Assembly: GCA_029582265.1 (NCBI GenBank)
Contig: CM055817.1
Coordinates: 31,725,097 to 31,789,096, forward strand
Origin: Zoroaster sp. YZ-2022
Taxonomy: Eukaryota; Echinodermata; Asteroidea; Forcipulatida; Zoroasteridae
Reading direction: 5' to 3'
Length of the DNA: 64,000 bases
Shown here: positions 31,725 through 42,473 of the stretch, piece after piece
Layout: each line of letters starts with the position of its first letter
Numbering within the stretch: the first letter of the stretch is position 1
Program-made: the position numbers and the translations under genes
Notes under the pieces: generated by a model
Told to the model about the DNA's origin: nothing
Databases searched by the model: none
What the model saw: the letters and a program-made list of their open reading frames with translations, nothing else

Positions 31725-32189
31725 ATGAGCACGAACGAGTTGGAGAATGTACAGCCAACGATGTTAACGAGCGTACCGACGCAAACTGCAAAAACTCCGC
31801 CGATAAGAACGGTAACGAAAGCGAGCGTTAAAAAAGTAAACAATCCTGGTAGAGTCGCGTCTGGTAAAAAACTCGCCGAACTTAATAAGCTAAAAAAACA
31901 AGAATTAAAAAAGGGCGCGAATAAAAAACAAGTTAAAGTAGCGGCACGATCAACAACGAGCGACGAGCCAATAAAAGAAGACGGAATAAACTACAAATAC
32001 ATCGCTCTAGGTGGTTTAGTCGTTGGAGGGCTCGTTTATTATTTCTTTTTTAGTAAACGACCTAGCGAAGCGGGTCCAACGCCGCTAAAACCAGCCTCAA
32101 CAAAGCCTACACCCACGCCAGAACCACCTACTTTACCACCATCGAAAGAACAACATGTTTTTGAAATGGAATCAAAGTTTTGTTTTTAA
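31725..32189 (+). CDS. Basic single-pass membrane protein with Pro-rich tail (154 aa)
   Basis: The N-terminal half is very basic, with GRVASGKKLAELNKLKKQ at about residues 43-60, a sequence type I remember as recurrent in Polintons. One transmembrane helix follows (YIALGGLVVGGLVYYFFF, about 92-109), then a Pro-rich tail with KPTPTPEPPTLPP. The Pro-rich stretch is written with nearly the same codons as linkers in three other genes of this element. The gap to the previous gene is 8 bp. It may link DNA to the inner membrane or capsid; that is inference. Intact. Confidence 0.55.
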   Translation: MSTNELENVQPTMLTSVPTQTAKTPPIRTVTKASVKKVNNPGRVASGKKLAELNKLKKQELKKGANKKQVKVAARSTTSDEPIKEDGINYKYIALGGLVVGGLVYYFFFSKRPSEAGPTPLKPASTKPTPTPEPPTLPPSKEQHVFEMESKFCF

Positions 32190-32215
32190 ATTATTATATT
32201 TAATGAATATAAAAT

Positions 32216-32461
32216 ATGATAGACTCAACAACGATCGCTAATTCCGCTTATCACAGCGCCGTTATAGGACTTTTTACCGTTTTATACAACATGCTAGGTA
32301 AAAAAGTATTTAAAAAAAACCCCGCTAATTTAGGAAAATTTGATATAAAAAACTCGTTAAAACTAACCGTAACCGTTTCAGCCGCATCAATGACGCAAAC
32401 GTGGTTAGTTCAACAAGGAATTGTACCACCCTCTATTATGCCTAAAAATTCTACGGAATAA
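32216..32461 (+). CDS. Small hydrophobic protein (81 aa)
   Basis: Two hydrophobic helices are visible: YHSAVIGLFTVLYNMLG at residues 12-28, and a second weaker one at about 50-65 (TVTVSAASMTQTWLV). A basic stretch, KKVFKKNP, lies between them. The end, VQQGIVPPSIMP, resembles the C-terminus of a small membrane protein that I recall from other Polintons. It follows its neighbour by 26 bp. The function is unknown. Intact. Confidence 0.5.
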   Translation: MIDSTTIANSAYHSAVIGLFTVLYNMLGKKVFKKNPANLGKFDIKNSLKLTVTVSAASMTQTWLVQQGIVPPSIMPKNSTE

Positions 32462-32542
32462 AATGCATTATAAATATTTAAAAAATTAACGAGGCTAGCG
32501 AACGCTTATTATAGTAAAAAAATATATTGTATAATATTAAAA

Positions 32543-33540
32543 ATGGATGAGCGAACGAGACGAAAGCTTCGAGACGCTTATTATAGTCCGAGAGGATATT
32601 ACAACGGTCTCAACGCGATTAATAAATTAGCGCAAGAAACTAAGGTGAATAAAAAATTTACGAGACAGTGGATAAAAAAGCAAGCGCTGTGGCAAATTTA
32701 TTTACCCTATCCTAAATATATTCCAAGACCAACCAGTTCAAATAGCAAGTTTGAAAAACCAAACGAGGATCATCAAGCGGATTTATTGTTTCTTCCGCAC
32801 GATACTGTAAATAAAAAGACGTACAAGTACGCGTTAACCGTCGTAGACGAAGCTAGCAGGTATAAAGCGGATGAACCGTTAACCGATAAAACCGCCGCTC
32901 AAGTTTGTATAGCATTTATAAAAATGTATAAACGTTCGTCGCTTACTTGGCCGAGAACTTTAAACGTTGATCCTGGAAAAGAATTTATGTCAACCGTCAA
33001 CGCGTTAATGAGTAAACGAGACGTAACAATCCAAAGAAGCGAAGCCGGTAATCATAGAGCTCAAGGTATAGTAGAGCGATTTAATAGAACGTTAGCCGAA
33101 AGATTATTTTCTCATCAGTACGCGAAAGAAATTGCGACTGATGAAAGACATAAATAATGGGTTAAAAGATTACCGGCGTCGTTAAAGCGTTAAATAATGA
33201 AATAACGCGTCTTATAAATTTAAAACCTAAAGACGCGATTAAATTAAGCGCTGTCGTGCAAAATCCAGCCTCGCCAGGCAACGCAGCTAAAAAAGAAAAA
33301 AAACATCCATTAAACAGTTTAGTTAGATATTTATACGCGCCCGGTGAAAATGAAAAAGATACGAGACGACGCGCGACCGATCCTATATGGAGTATACAAA
33401 TTTATAGAATATCCAAAACGATGAAAGCCGCGAATCAACCCATCTTGTATTATTTAGACGCGGGGCCAGCTCGTAGTTTCGTAAGAGAAGAATTACAAAT
33501 TATTCCGCGAGATACGGAAAATCCACCGATTAAACGCTAG
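32543..33540 (+). pseudogene. INT: Retroviral-type DDE integrase, one stop and one frameshift
   Basis: The catalytic triad is visible in the first block (32543-33157): Asp80 in HQADLLFL, Asp143 in LNVDPGKEF and Glu178 in QGIVERFN, with 34 residues between the second and third. The N-terminal zinc-binding motif of retroviral integrases is not obvious. A TAA at 33155 ends the first block. Coding continues a few codons, shifts frame near 33175, and goes on to 33540 with a chromodomain/SH3-like C-terminal region (TDPIWSIQIYRISKTM). The full length is about 332 codons, normal for Polintons. The enzyme would join the TIR ends to host DNA. Its end overlaps the end of the convergent polymerase gene by 11 bp. 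Confidence 0.8.
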
Positions 33541-36500
33541 TGGATCTCGTAAGGCTGTAGTGACCGTAAGCTAAAGTATATATTCCATTTTCTAAAATGT
33601 ATTTCTTTGTATCTAAAGGAGATAGCGATATTTTATTTACTCGAGTTGTATATAATCCATGTTTTTCGTGCCTAATAAAACTCATAGGGTGATGCAGAGT
33701 ATATTTCAGATATTTAACTTGTTTATATCGGTCGTGTTTAATTTGTTGTATTAAAACTTGTTTTTTAACTCCTTTAGCTTTTCTTATTTGTTTTTCGTCC
33801 GATAAAACTATCGAATACATTTTTGGTCTTAAACAAACAACTTCAGAAATTGGGACGCCCGCGGTTTCGTCTTTCATTTTACCGATAATCTTTGTATTAT
33901 CTTCAGAATGTAAAAAATGTTGCTCGTTGTAATTAGAAAAATCGTACAAAGATTTGTTTTTACATAAATCTTTATACACATCTTGAGTTTTAATTTCGAG
34001 TAAGAAGCAATCCGTATCCGTGTAGATCAACTCGCACCCGTTTTTGTAGTTTGTTTTTTAAATGATTGTAATAAAAATCGTACATTAAATGTTTAGATAA
34101 TTCAAGAACGCTCATTCCAACGTAAACTGGGCGGTTAAGCGCGAGTTGCTTTTTATGCATGTGAATCGCCACTAAATCATTATCGAAAATCCTAGCCTCG
34201 GCAAAATTTGGTTTTGCGACGAGCGAACGAATTTGATCTTCCGCTTTTTCGTCGTTTAACTGCTTCAAATTTACGTTTATGCGGTTTCGTACGTTTTCCA
34301 TCGTTTTCCCAAAAACTGAATTGTTCATAAGTTTGAACAAGTCTTTTTCAAAGTCGCTAGTTGCGTTTTTTCTTAAACGAGTGTTTAAATCGATGTATGA
34401 TTTCATCCAACACGATTCGTCAAATTCTAATACACGATGAATTTTAGTTAGTTTCATGCCGAGTTGTAAATACAATTGTAAATTACGATAATGAATCACG
34501 TAGTTGCGTTTATCGTATAAATTTGGAACTAATTATGCTACGTTTGGAGCCGGTTTATCGTTTAGCAACTCACGTTGATAGTCGCTCATCCAGTCTTTCA
34601 GTACTATTGACGATTCTGGCGCGAGTGGAAACGCGTTGTGCGAATCGTGTAATGTATCGGGATATTCTAAATCAACTTCTAAAATGTATCCTTTATTGTT
34701 TTTAAATCCTTGATTCTCGAGTCGTTCAATTTGTTTTTCGCTCAACCATTTAAAATTACCGGTCGGTAAAGGATGACTCATAGCGTATCCGTATAGATTA
34801 TTCGCGTCTAATTATATGATGTAACTCGATGGTTTCGTTTTATCGTAACCGTCTAAATACGTATTATTCGCTTTCGCGTATCGTTTACTCACCATGCACG
34901 TTCCTCCTCGCGTGCTTTTTTCTATAAATAAATGCATGTCAATATCCGTAAACAATTCTAAAGTTCGTTTCGAATGTTTTAATAAAGCGTCCCAACTTAA
35001 CCCGGGACTAGTGTAATAATTGGCCGGATCCAAGCCGTACTCTCGTATACAAGTAACGCGAAAGTTTTCAAACACGTCCGCCAATAAGCAAGTGTCCGTA
35101 CGTACGTACAAATCGTGATAATCACCCAGGTTTTTACAATCAAACTCGCTATAAACCTTCTCGGCGTGAGCGTATTGTTCTTCAGTTATGCTTTGAACGT
35201 TTAAACTACTATAAAATGTTTCTATAGGAGGAAGACTGGGTTCTTTGAAACGCTCAAAACTATCCATATATTCGTACGGATAAATACCTTTTTGTTTAAC
35301 GAGATTACATTTTTCTAAATCGGGTTCAGCTTCGCTAGCGGGGCCCGCGAACTTGCTAGTGATCGGGAAAAAATTGTTTGATTTTACGAGTTTGTCCAAC
35401 GACGCTGGTAAAAATTGAGCGCTGTCTATAAATCGTAATTGGCCGATACTAAAATAAATATACTTTTCGATATTGTTTGCGATACATCCTATTTTTCCTT
35501 CGCTACAACCAGAAGCTTGCATAATGAGATGCGAGTCGTAACCTCGCAAATTATGAAACACGACCGGAATGCAAGTTTTGGTTGGTTTTAAACTCAGTTT
35601 TAAATTACAAAGGTTGTGCGCAGCGCTTCTATACTTTCCGGTAATGTGACAATGATCTCTAACTTTGCGCAACTTGTCGTCGTCTTTTAAAAACTTCTTT
35701 TCGCATATCCAACATTGTTTAGCGTTTTTTAAATCTTCTACATCTTCTTCAGTCATGCTTAATTTTTTAGGATTTTTAAATATTTCATTGATGTTTTCTT
35801 CTTCTTTTTCTAATTTATTAAAAAAATGTTTAGCCGCATCTTCTCCTCTGTAAACAACAGGATCGATAGTCGTGTCGTCGCATTGTACGACGACGTACGA
35901 ATAACCGCAAACGACGTGTTCTTGTAGTTTTTGCGTATTGGTAAAGTTTTCATCCACAGTCTTTTGAATAATGTTTTCAAAGTCGGCGTATATTACGAAT
36001 GGAACTTTCATCTTTTTATGAAAGTTTATAAATTTTAACTCATCGTTTTTACCCTTAACCGGCATAACGATTTTTGTCGGTCTGTCATTTATGCCTTTAC
36101 ACATTTTTATGTGATTTTCGAAAAACGCTTCCGTCGAAAAACCCTGTAAACATCGTAAACAAAAATGTTGACGGTTGTGATGGTCCGTTTGATCGTAAAG
36201 TAACTTATTTACATCTTTGATCCAAACGTAGTGAGATCGAGTACCACCCTCCTCTTCTTCGTGAATTAATAATACATTTATACGATCTATATTTTCGGGT
36301 TGATCACTGATTTTGTAAACTAGTATCGATTTTGCTTCGCAACCAAAAACGTTTATCGCTATATTGTTTTGTTTTTCTACTCGCTTAATCTGTTTAATCG
36401 GCGTTGGCGCGTCGATATTATTAAAAATTTAAACAGTCTCTCGTCAAATAGCTAGAGGGCCTTTCCGGATGTTTTATTTTTACTTTTTCGATCGAGACAT

Positions 36501-37514
36501 TTTCTTCTAACGCATTTTCGTTATGTTTATTATAAATTTTAATCGCCCATCACAAACAATCATCGTCTTTGTTGAGTACGTTGATGCAAGCTTTTTTATT
36601 TGTTATATAGTCGCATAGTTTAATATAACTACCACCTCTTAAAGGTTGATATTTGCTAATTCTAATGTTCATATTAACGATACGATCTACCTCCCATCCA
36701 CTACCCTCTTGCGTATATTTTTCTAAAGCCTCTTGAATTTGTGAAAAAACGGTAACGAGTACATTTTCAATATCGTTTAGATTTAATAATACAATTTGTT
36801 TATTATTATGAAAATTTGGTTCGGTTTCATTGATCGAACCATCTAGTCTTTCTTTAATTAATTTAATGCGTATAATATCATAAACTTGCACGCGTTAAAT
36901 TCTTTGAAGTCTTCACCCAACTTTGCGATTATCTTTAGTTTTACCGCTTCGCAAAAAATGTTTAAATCTGCTCCTTTGCTGTGATTCAGCGGGACCGTCA
37001 TTGTTCGTTCACGCAAATAACTTCCACCGTTAATCGGGGGTTCGATAAACTTTAACTCTTTTTCTTTCCCGTAAAACGTTTTAATGGCGGCGTATAAATC
37101 TTTTCTCAATAACCTACCATCTTTACCCGCACTGCGTTGAGGTAAAATTATATTTTCAGATGTAATATGCTCTTTTAGTTCTCTTTTATTTAATTTAGTT
37201 AATGGTTTTGGTTTATGTTGATTTATATACTTTTTAACCGCTTCGTAATAACTACGTTTATCAACTTTACCCTTGCTGTTTCTCGTAAAAATTATTTGCA
37301 TGGTGTGTTCTCGCGAAAACTCTTTCAATTCTCGCAATGTCCACTTGCTTAAATATTGTTTAGCAGCGGCTCTTGTTGGTTCTGGCGTTGGTAGTTCTGG
37401 CGTTGGTGGTATAGGTTCTGGCGTTGGTGGTAAAATAGGAGGAACGGGCGTTGGTATTTCGTATCCTCTTCTTTTTTCTTTCTCGCGCTTGAGCTCCGCC
37501 AAAATTTCGTCCAT
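33530..37514 (-). pseudogene. PolB: Protein-primed family B DNA polymerase with N-terminal extension, multiple stops and shifts
   Basis: The minus-strand gene is about 1,330 codons. The N-terminal extension (37514-36858) has the KRRGYE leader, a Pro-rich linker and two SAP-like repeats (LRELKEF and LNKRELKEH). A block with WEVDRIVNMNI and YQPLRGGSYIKL follows. Exonuclease motifs are VIYADFEN, HNLRGYDSH and YVRTDTCLLAD. An inserted zinc/His-Me finger of endonuclease VII type (CWIC and DHCHITGKYRSAAHNLCN) lies after the first. Polymerase motif B is KLMNNSVFGKT, motif C is YTDTDCF. A stop at 34812 falls at motif A (LDANNLYGYAM follows it). Other lesions are a shift near 36870, a TGA near 36548, a break near 36428, a stop at 34533 and a shift near 34040. 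It would copy the element using a terminal protein primer. Dead as it stands. Confidence 0.85.
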
Positions 37515-37534
37515 GCTTTCTACCGTAGCGTGTT
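37505..37534 (+). repeat. 30-bp direct repeat shared with 31582-31611
   Basis: ATTTCGtCCATGCTTTCTAC continuing to CGTAGCGTGT occurs here and, with one difference, inside the ORF at 31177. Here it lies just ahead of and across the start of the polymerase extension (MDEI) on the other strand. Confidence 0.7.
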
Positions 37535-37590
37535 ACAAATTGCGTCGCTTAAAAGCCGATCCTGAAGAACCGGTAATTGGGGCAAATTTT

Positions 37591-37898
37591 CTTCTTTTTT
37601 CCGTCATTCTCTCTACTCAATATATACCTAGATAATAATTTTTTAAAAAATTAATAAAAACAATATAAAAAAACTAAACCAGCTAGAACCGGTTTTTGAG
37701 TAGGTGGGTTTTTGTAAAAATGGGTTTTTGATAGTGGGTTTTTGAGTAGGTGGGTTTTTGAGCGAGAGTAAAAAAAAAAGAAGGTTTTTGAGCGAGGGTT
37801 TTTTGTAAATGGGATTTTGTAAAAATGTTAAAAAAAAAAAGGGGTTTTTGATGGTGGGATAGATTCCCCGGGGTAGTTCCCTCATCTGTCATACTACT
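37591..37898 (-). repeat. Polinton right TIR
   Basis: Reverse complement of the left TIR with small indels. It ends CATACTACT at 37898. It also contains an ATG in the same context as the left TIR; on the minus strand this opens a 24-codon frame (MTEKRRKFAPITGSS...) that stops just before the polymerase extension begins at 37514. Confidence 0.95.
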
Positions 37899-38240
37899 AC
37901 CTTTCAAACTTTTAGCCTCTGCAATGGTTCGTAAAAACTAAACCGAAGCCTCACCAAACTTTTTTATTTGAAAGAAGCCGTTTAAAACACAACACTGCAG
38001 AATTCCAATCGATCCAGCAATTTTGGCTGCAACTGGACATCGTTTCACAGTGAAAAAAAAAGAAAATTAAGTCCGAGTCCCTTTATGTAACAAACATTGT
38101 TTTGAATGAAACTTGTGTGGGAAGTGCGCTCATGCCGGACTCGAGATCTTCCTTCGGCTTCGCCATTTTCGCCTGGATTTCGACCGGATTTCGTCCATTC
38201 GTCCTTTGCAGAGGCAACACTGATAGTAACTGGAACAACC
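37899..38240. other. Right flank of the Polinton; host DNA with a dispersed repeat
   Basis: Begins with the ACCTT duplication. Bases 37975-38048 are the inverted partner of 185-265. No gene is seen before the retrotransposon remnant. Confidence 0.55.
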
Positions 38241-39049
38241 AGTCGAACAGAGCCCCACAGTACACGGAAAACAGAACGTGTTACAAATGTAAACGAGTGG
38301 GTCATCTCGCCAAAGACTGTATGATTAAAGACAGAGCACGCCAAGGTGGCCGGCATGTTAACTACTGACGATAAAATAATACCAACCCCACTCTGGTGCA
38401 CTGAAGCAATAGGGATGAGGTCGAGGTCAGCGGCGTAGTGGTCACCAGGAAACCAATCCATCAGCATCCAGTCATGTTGAGTGTACATGTCCGAGGTGTA
38501 CTTCACCCTCCCCAACTGAGAAAGATACCGCAGCTTGTATGGTTGTTGCAGACAGGAAACTTCATAACTGTTGTAGCAGCGGTGGTGTATCGAAACTACA
38601 ATGTGGTCATGAACTCACAGTGGTCAGTGCGGCCTGCAAAGACGGAGTACATCGATGGATACCCGTCACCGAAGGCTGGGTTGGCTCTCGTAAGGTCAGC
38701 GTACTTCAAGACACAGGTTGCAGTGGCGTTGCTGTTCGCACTGATTTAGTGCCTCCTGATCTCATGACTGCCGACCACAAACACTGTGTCTTCCTCATTG
38801 GCACCGTTCAGAAATTACCTACTACAAAGGTGATCATCGACACTCCGTACTATATTGGTCAGAGATGCTATTGGCATCAGAGATGCAAGTCCACCCAATG
38901 ATCCCCATCCAGACTGGCGGGTAGGCAACCGACAAAATGACGAAACTGATGTCGACGCAGATGTGGCTATGGCTGTCCAAACAAGAGTACAAGTGCGTAG
39001 AGAGAAACAACCCTTGCGTAAGCTGAAAGTCCCGCCGAGCATACTGTAG
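38241..39049 (+). pseudogene. Ty3/Gypsy gag-pol remnant: zinc knuckle and aspartic protease
   Basis: The frame at 38276-38368 holds a CCHC zinc knuckle (CYKCKRVGHLAKDC) typical of the end of Gag. In another frame, 38539-38830 carries the protease active-site motif VLQDTGCSGVAV. A third frame, 38891-39049, has a linker with NDPHPDWRVGN and AVQTRVQVRREKQPLRKLKV. Several frameshifts separate the parts. In the family, such a linker precedes integrase directly in elements with integrase ahead of reverse transcriptase. The same element resumes at 42490 beyond the piggyBac insertion. Confidence 0.7.
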
Positions 39050-39653
39050 TAAATATGTTTGGATTTACTCAATTAGACGACACAAGTAACTGAACGTCGC
39101 CATGTTGGGACATGTATTATTGTTGCACATAAGGTCAAGGGTCATGTTGGACTTAACCCTTTCATTACCAGCCAGTTATGTAAGAGAGTACCCTTCTTTA
39201 CCACAGTAATTAGGAGCCCAATGTCACTCCAGCACCAGTGGGTTTTTCACAATTTCATTGAAGTGCGCCCTCACTCTGCAGTAATAGACACTTTTTTTTT
39301 ACATGTGTACTGTACATACCAAATGGCTCAGATATATTTGTATGTTAAACTGATGGTAAAAATGAGTATACAAAGGGAGGAAAATATTGTGCATATTTTT
39401 TAAGTGTAAAAGCAAAACAATGAAATAATTTGATCAGTATTTACACTGAAGAAAAGTAATACAAATGGGTGATATTTCAGAGAATTTGTAATAAATACAT
39501 GCAAATACGGTACATGTATAAGATTTCTTTTCCATGTGAAAAACAATAACTTGGATGAGATTTTTGGGGATTTTTCTTTGGTTTTCTACTTGGAAATGAA
39601 CCATTTACTTGTATTCAGTGTACATACATCACAATCCATGCTAACACCCCACC

Positions 39654-39746
39654 CCACCCCCCCCCCCCAATTCAATGTTGGTTTGGACTGTAATCTGCGG
39701 CTCGTCCGACATTTCCCAACATTGAATTGGTGGGGGGGGGGGCGGG
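39654..39746. repeat. Hairpin with C-run and G-run arms
   Basis: ACCCC...CCCCAATTCAATGTTGG pairs with CCAACATTGAATTGGTGGGG about 35 bases on. The arms are about 28 bp including homopolymer C and G runs, so it could form a hairpin or a G-quadruplex. It lies just beyond the stop of the transposase gene, inside the piggyBac element. Confidence 0.7.
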
Positions 39747-39773
39747 TTGAAGGCACATTTTACAGATTTACAA

Positions 39774-41375
39774 TCAAGTGATGTAGTATTTCTCAAAGCA
39801 AGGAACTATGCACATAGGTTGTGTACATTGTTTACAGATCATCTTTGTTTGTTTTCGACTGCCTAATTTGCGGTTATTGCAAACAATGCAGTCGCGTTTC
39901 TTTCCATTGGGGTTTTTGCCAGGATAGTGCTGTTGCCCTGTCAACTCGATAGGAATATGGTATCTCAACTGACTTGTTGCGTTACGTTCCCAACCCAACA
40001 GCAAGCCCTGTACAATCCCTATGCGCAAATCAAGGTTACTGACATGCTTGTTCCCTGCTATGCTGGTGAATATTACTCTGCTATTGACAATACAGATATT
40101 CAGCATATGGAAAAAAACTCTTTTCCACCATTTCAAGCTTCTGTGTGTATGATTGTAGTACTGAAAACATTGGTCGGCAAGATCAGTTCCACCCATGTTT
40201 TTGTTGTAATCTTCAATACAATTGGGCTTCATAACATCACGAAATCCACTTGTGCTCTTATTACACCGAATTTGCTTTTTGGACAAATCAGTGTTTCCAA
40301 TATTAGTTAAAAGTGTTACAGATTTTTTGTCTTGCCAAACGATACACAATTGCCCACCTTTCACCAAAAAATGGGTCATCTCCTTTCTTCATTTTATGTT
40401 TTTTTGGGGTTGCGGCCTGGGGTATTCCCTGTGTAGTGTAACGAACAGTTCCATAACATCCGAATCCTAGTTTAGCAAGTTTAGCTAAAAGAGCTGGGCT
40501 AGTATAGTAATTATCACAATATATTACGTGTCCCTTATTCTCAAGTCCATGGACCAGATCAATGACGATTTTCCTGCAACTGTTGGGTTTGGTGGATGGC
40601 AGTCTGATGACTTGGAATCTACATGTACGTCTGCATCATAAACAGTTTGGGTGTCGTCGGCTCCTGTGTACAGTTTCCAAGCACACGTGTATCCTATTTT
40701 GAAATCGTTCAGGGAGAAGGCTTTAATACCCCGTTTGATAGGTTTTTTAGGCATGTACAGAACAAAACTTAAGCGTCCCTTGAATTTCAACATACTCTCG
40801 TCTGGAGACAGATTCCGCGCAGGGTTATACAGGTTGAGAAACTTCGGGACGAGGACTTTTATCAAGGGCCGAACTTTGGAAAGTTTGTCCCGTTTAGCCG
40901 AGGCTCTCCGAGGAATTTGGTTATTTGAGATGTGGAGGAACCGAAGAATTGAACTGAACCGATTACGGGACATAATCGACGGATGGAATGGGATGTGAAG
41001 AATTTCAGATGTCGACCAGTACATCTTGTATTGAGAGCATTTGTTTATGCCCATAGCAATGAGAAGTGCCACAAATGCCATCATTTCTGGAATGTTGGTT
41101 GGGTGCCAGGAGAATTGTTGATCAGGATTTGAGTCTATTGTTTGCTGCGCATAGCGATTAGTCTCGTCGACGAGCATATCCCACACGAGTTGACAAAAAT
41201 ACAGCTTGAAGATCTCCACTGCCGACAGTGTGGCAAAGTCGCCGGTGGGGCCAAGATTTCCAGTGAATTGCACAGTCCCACACTCGTAATGGTCTCGTCG
41301 TTCCCAACCGGATCGGAAATCTGACTTTCCTGTCGTCCTCCTTGATCTCGGCCGGCTGTCACCTTGGTAGGTAGG
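39774..41375 (-). pseudogene. piggyBac transposase, exon 2, two frameshifts
   Basis: Related to PGBD4-type transposases. The acceptor is TTTTCTGTTGCAG followed by CCTACCTACC, in phase with exon 1. The first catalytic Asp is in SPDESMLKF, the second in YCDNYYTSP (in a shifted frame at about 40510), and the third in NMGGTDLADQ. The C-terminal Cys-rich domain is present (CIVCNN, then CKQCTQPMC). The frame shifts once near 40575 and again at a run of six T near 40370, leaving blocks 41381-40524 and 40379-39774 with a short middle block between. The enzyme would cut and paste the element at TTAA. It is probably inactive. Confidence 0.85.
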
Positions 41376-42065
41376 CTGCAACAGAAAAACAAGGCAAAGG
41401 AGGATTAATATCGGTCCTACATTTGTAAATACAATATCTCAATGCTACTTTGCTGCATGTGCACAGGCCACAGGGGGTCATGCGCAAAATGAATATTGTG
41501 CTGAGAAAAGAAATATGGCGGCTTCCATCCACTCTCCAAAACTCGTTGCCGATAAATGTTCGTTTTAATGTGGGATTGTGAATGTGAATTCCCCCAACTT
41601 CTTGCATAATACGACTTATAAGGGCCTTTCGAATACGAGGGTATTCTTTTGGAAGCTTGAGACTAAGAGTGCATTTTCAGCTTGTTGACGCTAAATAGCA
41701 TGACCGGCTATGGATGGATGTTAAAATTTCTATGCTATATCTATACATCAACTTGCTGTTTCAATGAATACAAATATTACCCCAACAAACTACTAAAAAT
41801 TGTACATTTTCACTTGAGCACTTTGTGCCTGACTTTTTTTACCCAGTCCAGGGGGTGGGGATTTGGTCAATCCTATTCAAGGGATCCATTTTCTAAATTT
41901 ACATTCCTCAACTCCAACAGCTGTAACCCCCTTGAGCATATAAATAAATGCATCCAATATTTACGCTATAGCCTAGGAAAATAAGTGAATTACATTAATT
42001 TGCATTGGGCCAGGAAGAGTAACGTTAACTATTAGTTATTAATTTTTACTGTGATTTAGGCCTAC

Positions 42066-42197
42066 CTCTTGAACGAATTCCGCTGGAAGTTCTAGTTCTA
42101 ATGTGCTGTCGTCATCCGTTACTTCGTCAACTGATTCTGAGCCACTGTCTGCCAAAATCTCAGCCAAAATGCCATCATTTATGTCCGTTTCCATCAT
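42066..42197 (-). pseudogene. piggyBac transposase, exon 1 (acidic N-terminus)
   Basis: From the ATG at 42197 a short acidic segment is encoded (MMETDINDG, then DSGSESVDEVTDDDSTLELE). It ends in a phase-0 GT donor (GAGGTAGGCC) at 42065. Acidic N-terminal exons are typical of this transposase family. The intron to 41376 is about 690 bp. Confidence 0.75.
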
Positions 42198-42473
42198 GAT
42201 TGCAACTAAAAACTGACTGTTGTGGAAAGCGAGTGGACGCTAGCAGGAAAAACCTCAAAAAGTGACGCACTTTTTTTAAATTAACTTTTAAACACTTCAT
42301 TACTGTCAATAGAGGGCGCCAAACATAAAAACCGCTCGAGCATTTTCAGTTGGTGAATTAAGTAGCCGTGGGCGTCAAGGGCATGCCGATTCCCGGCACC
42401 TTTTAGAGCCCACGGGATCGAAGCGTATCACAACAAAGGCTCTTTTTAGAGCCCGTGGGATCGAAATGGTTAA

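Larger units (their letters stand above)
20238..37898. mobile_element. Maverick/Polinton (adintovirus-like) element, full length, decayed
   Basis: 17,661 bp bounded by terminal inverted repeats beginning AGTAGTATGACAGATGAGGG. They start AG and end CT, as Polintons do. The direct repeat ACCTT flanks the ends (20233-20237 and 37899-37903). Polinton duplications are usually 6 bp, and the sixth position here differs. The gene set matches Polintons and adintoviruses: protein-primed PolB, retrovirus-type integrase, packaging ATPase, double jelly-roll capsid protein and a group of small virion proteins. No adenain-like cysteine protease was recognised. Such elements are integrated relatives of double-stranded DNA viruses. 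PolB, integrase, ATPase and at least four structural genes are broken, so this copy is not expected to be functional. Confidence 0.95.
39157..42469 (-). mobile_element. piggyBac element with TTAA target duplications
   Basis: TTAA flanks the element at 39153-39156 and 42470-42473. Both ends read inward CC(C/A)TTTC(A/G)(T/A)TACC-like (left CCCTTTCATTACC, right CCATTTCGATCCC), as in piggyBac terminal repeats. It carries a two-exon transposase gene on the minus strand and has inserted into a Gypsy relic whose two parts lie on either side. Confidence 0.85.
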
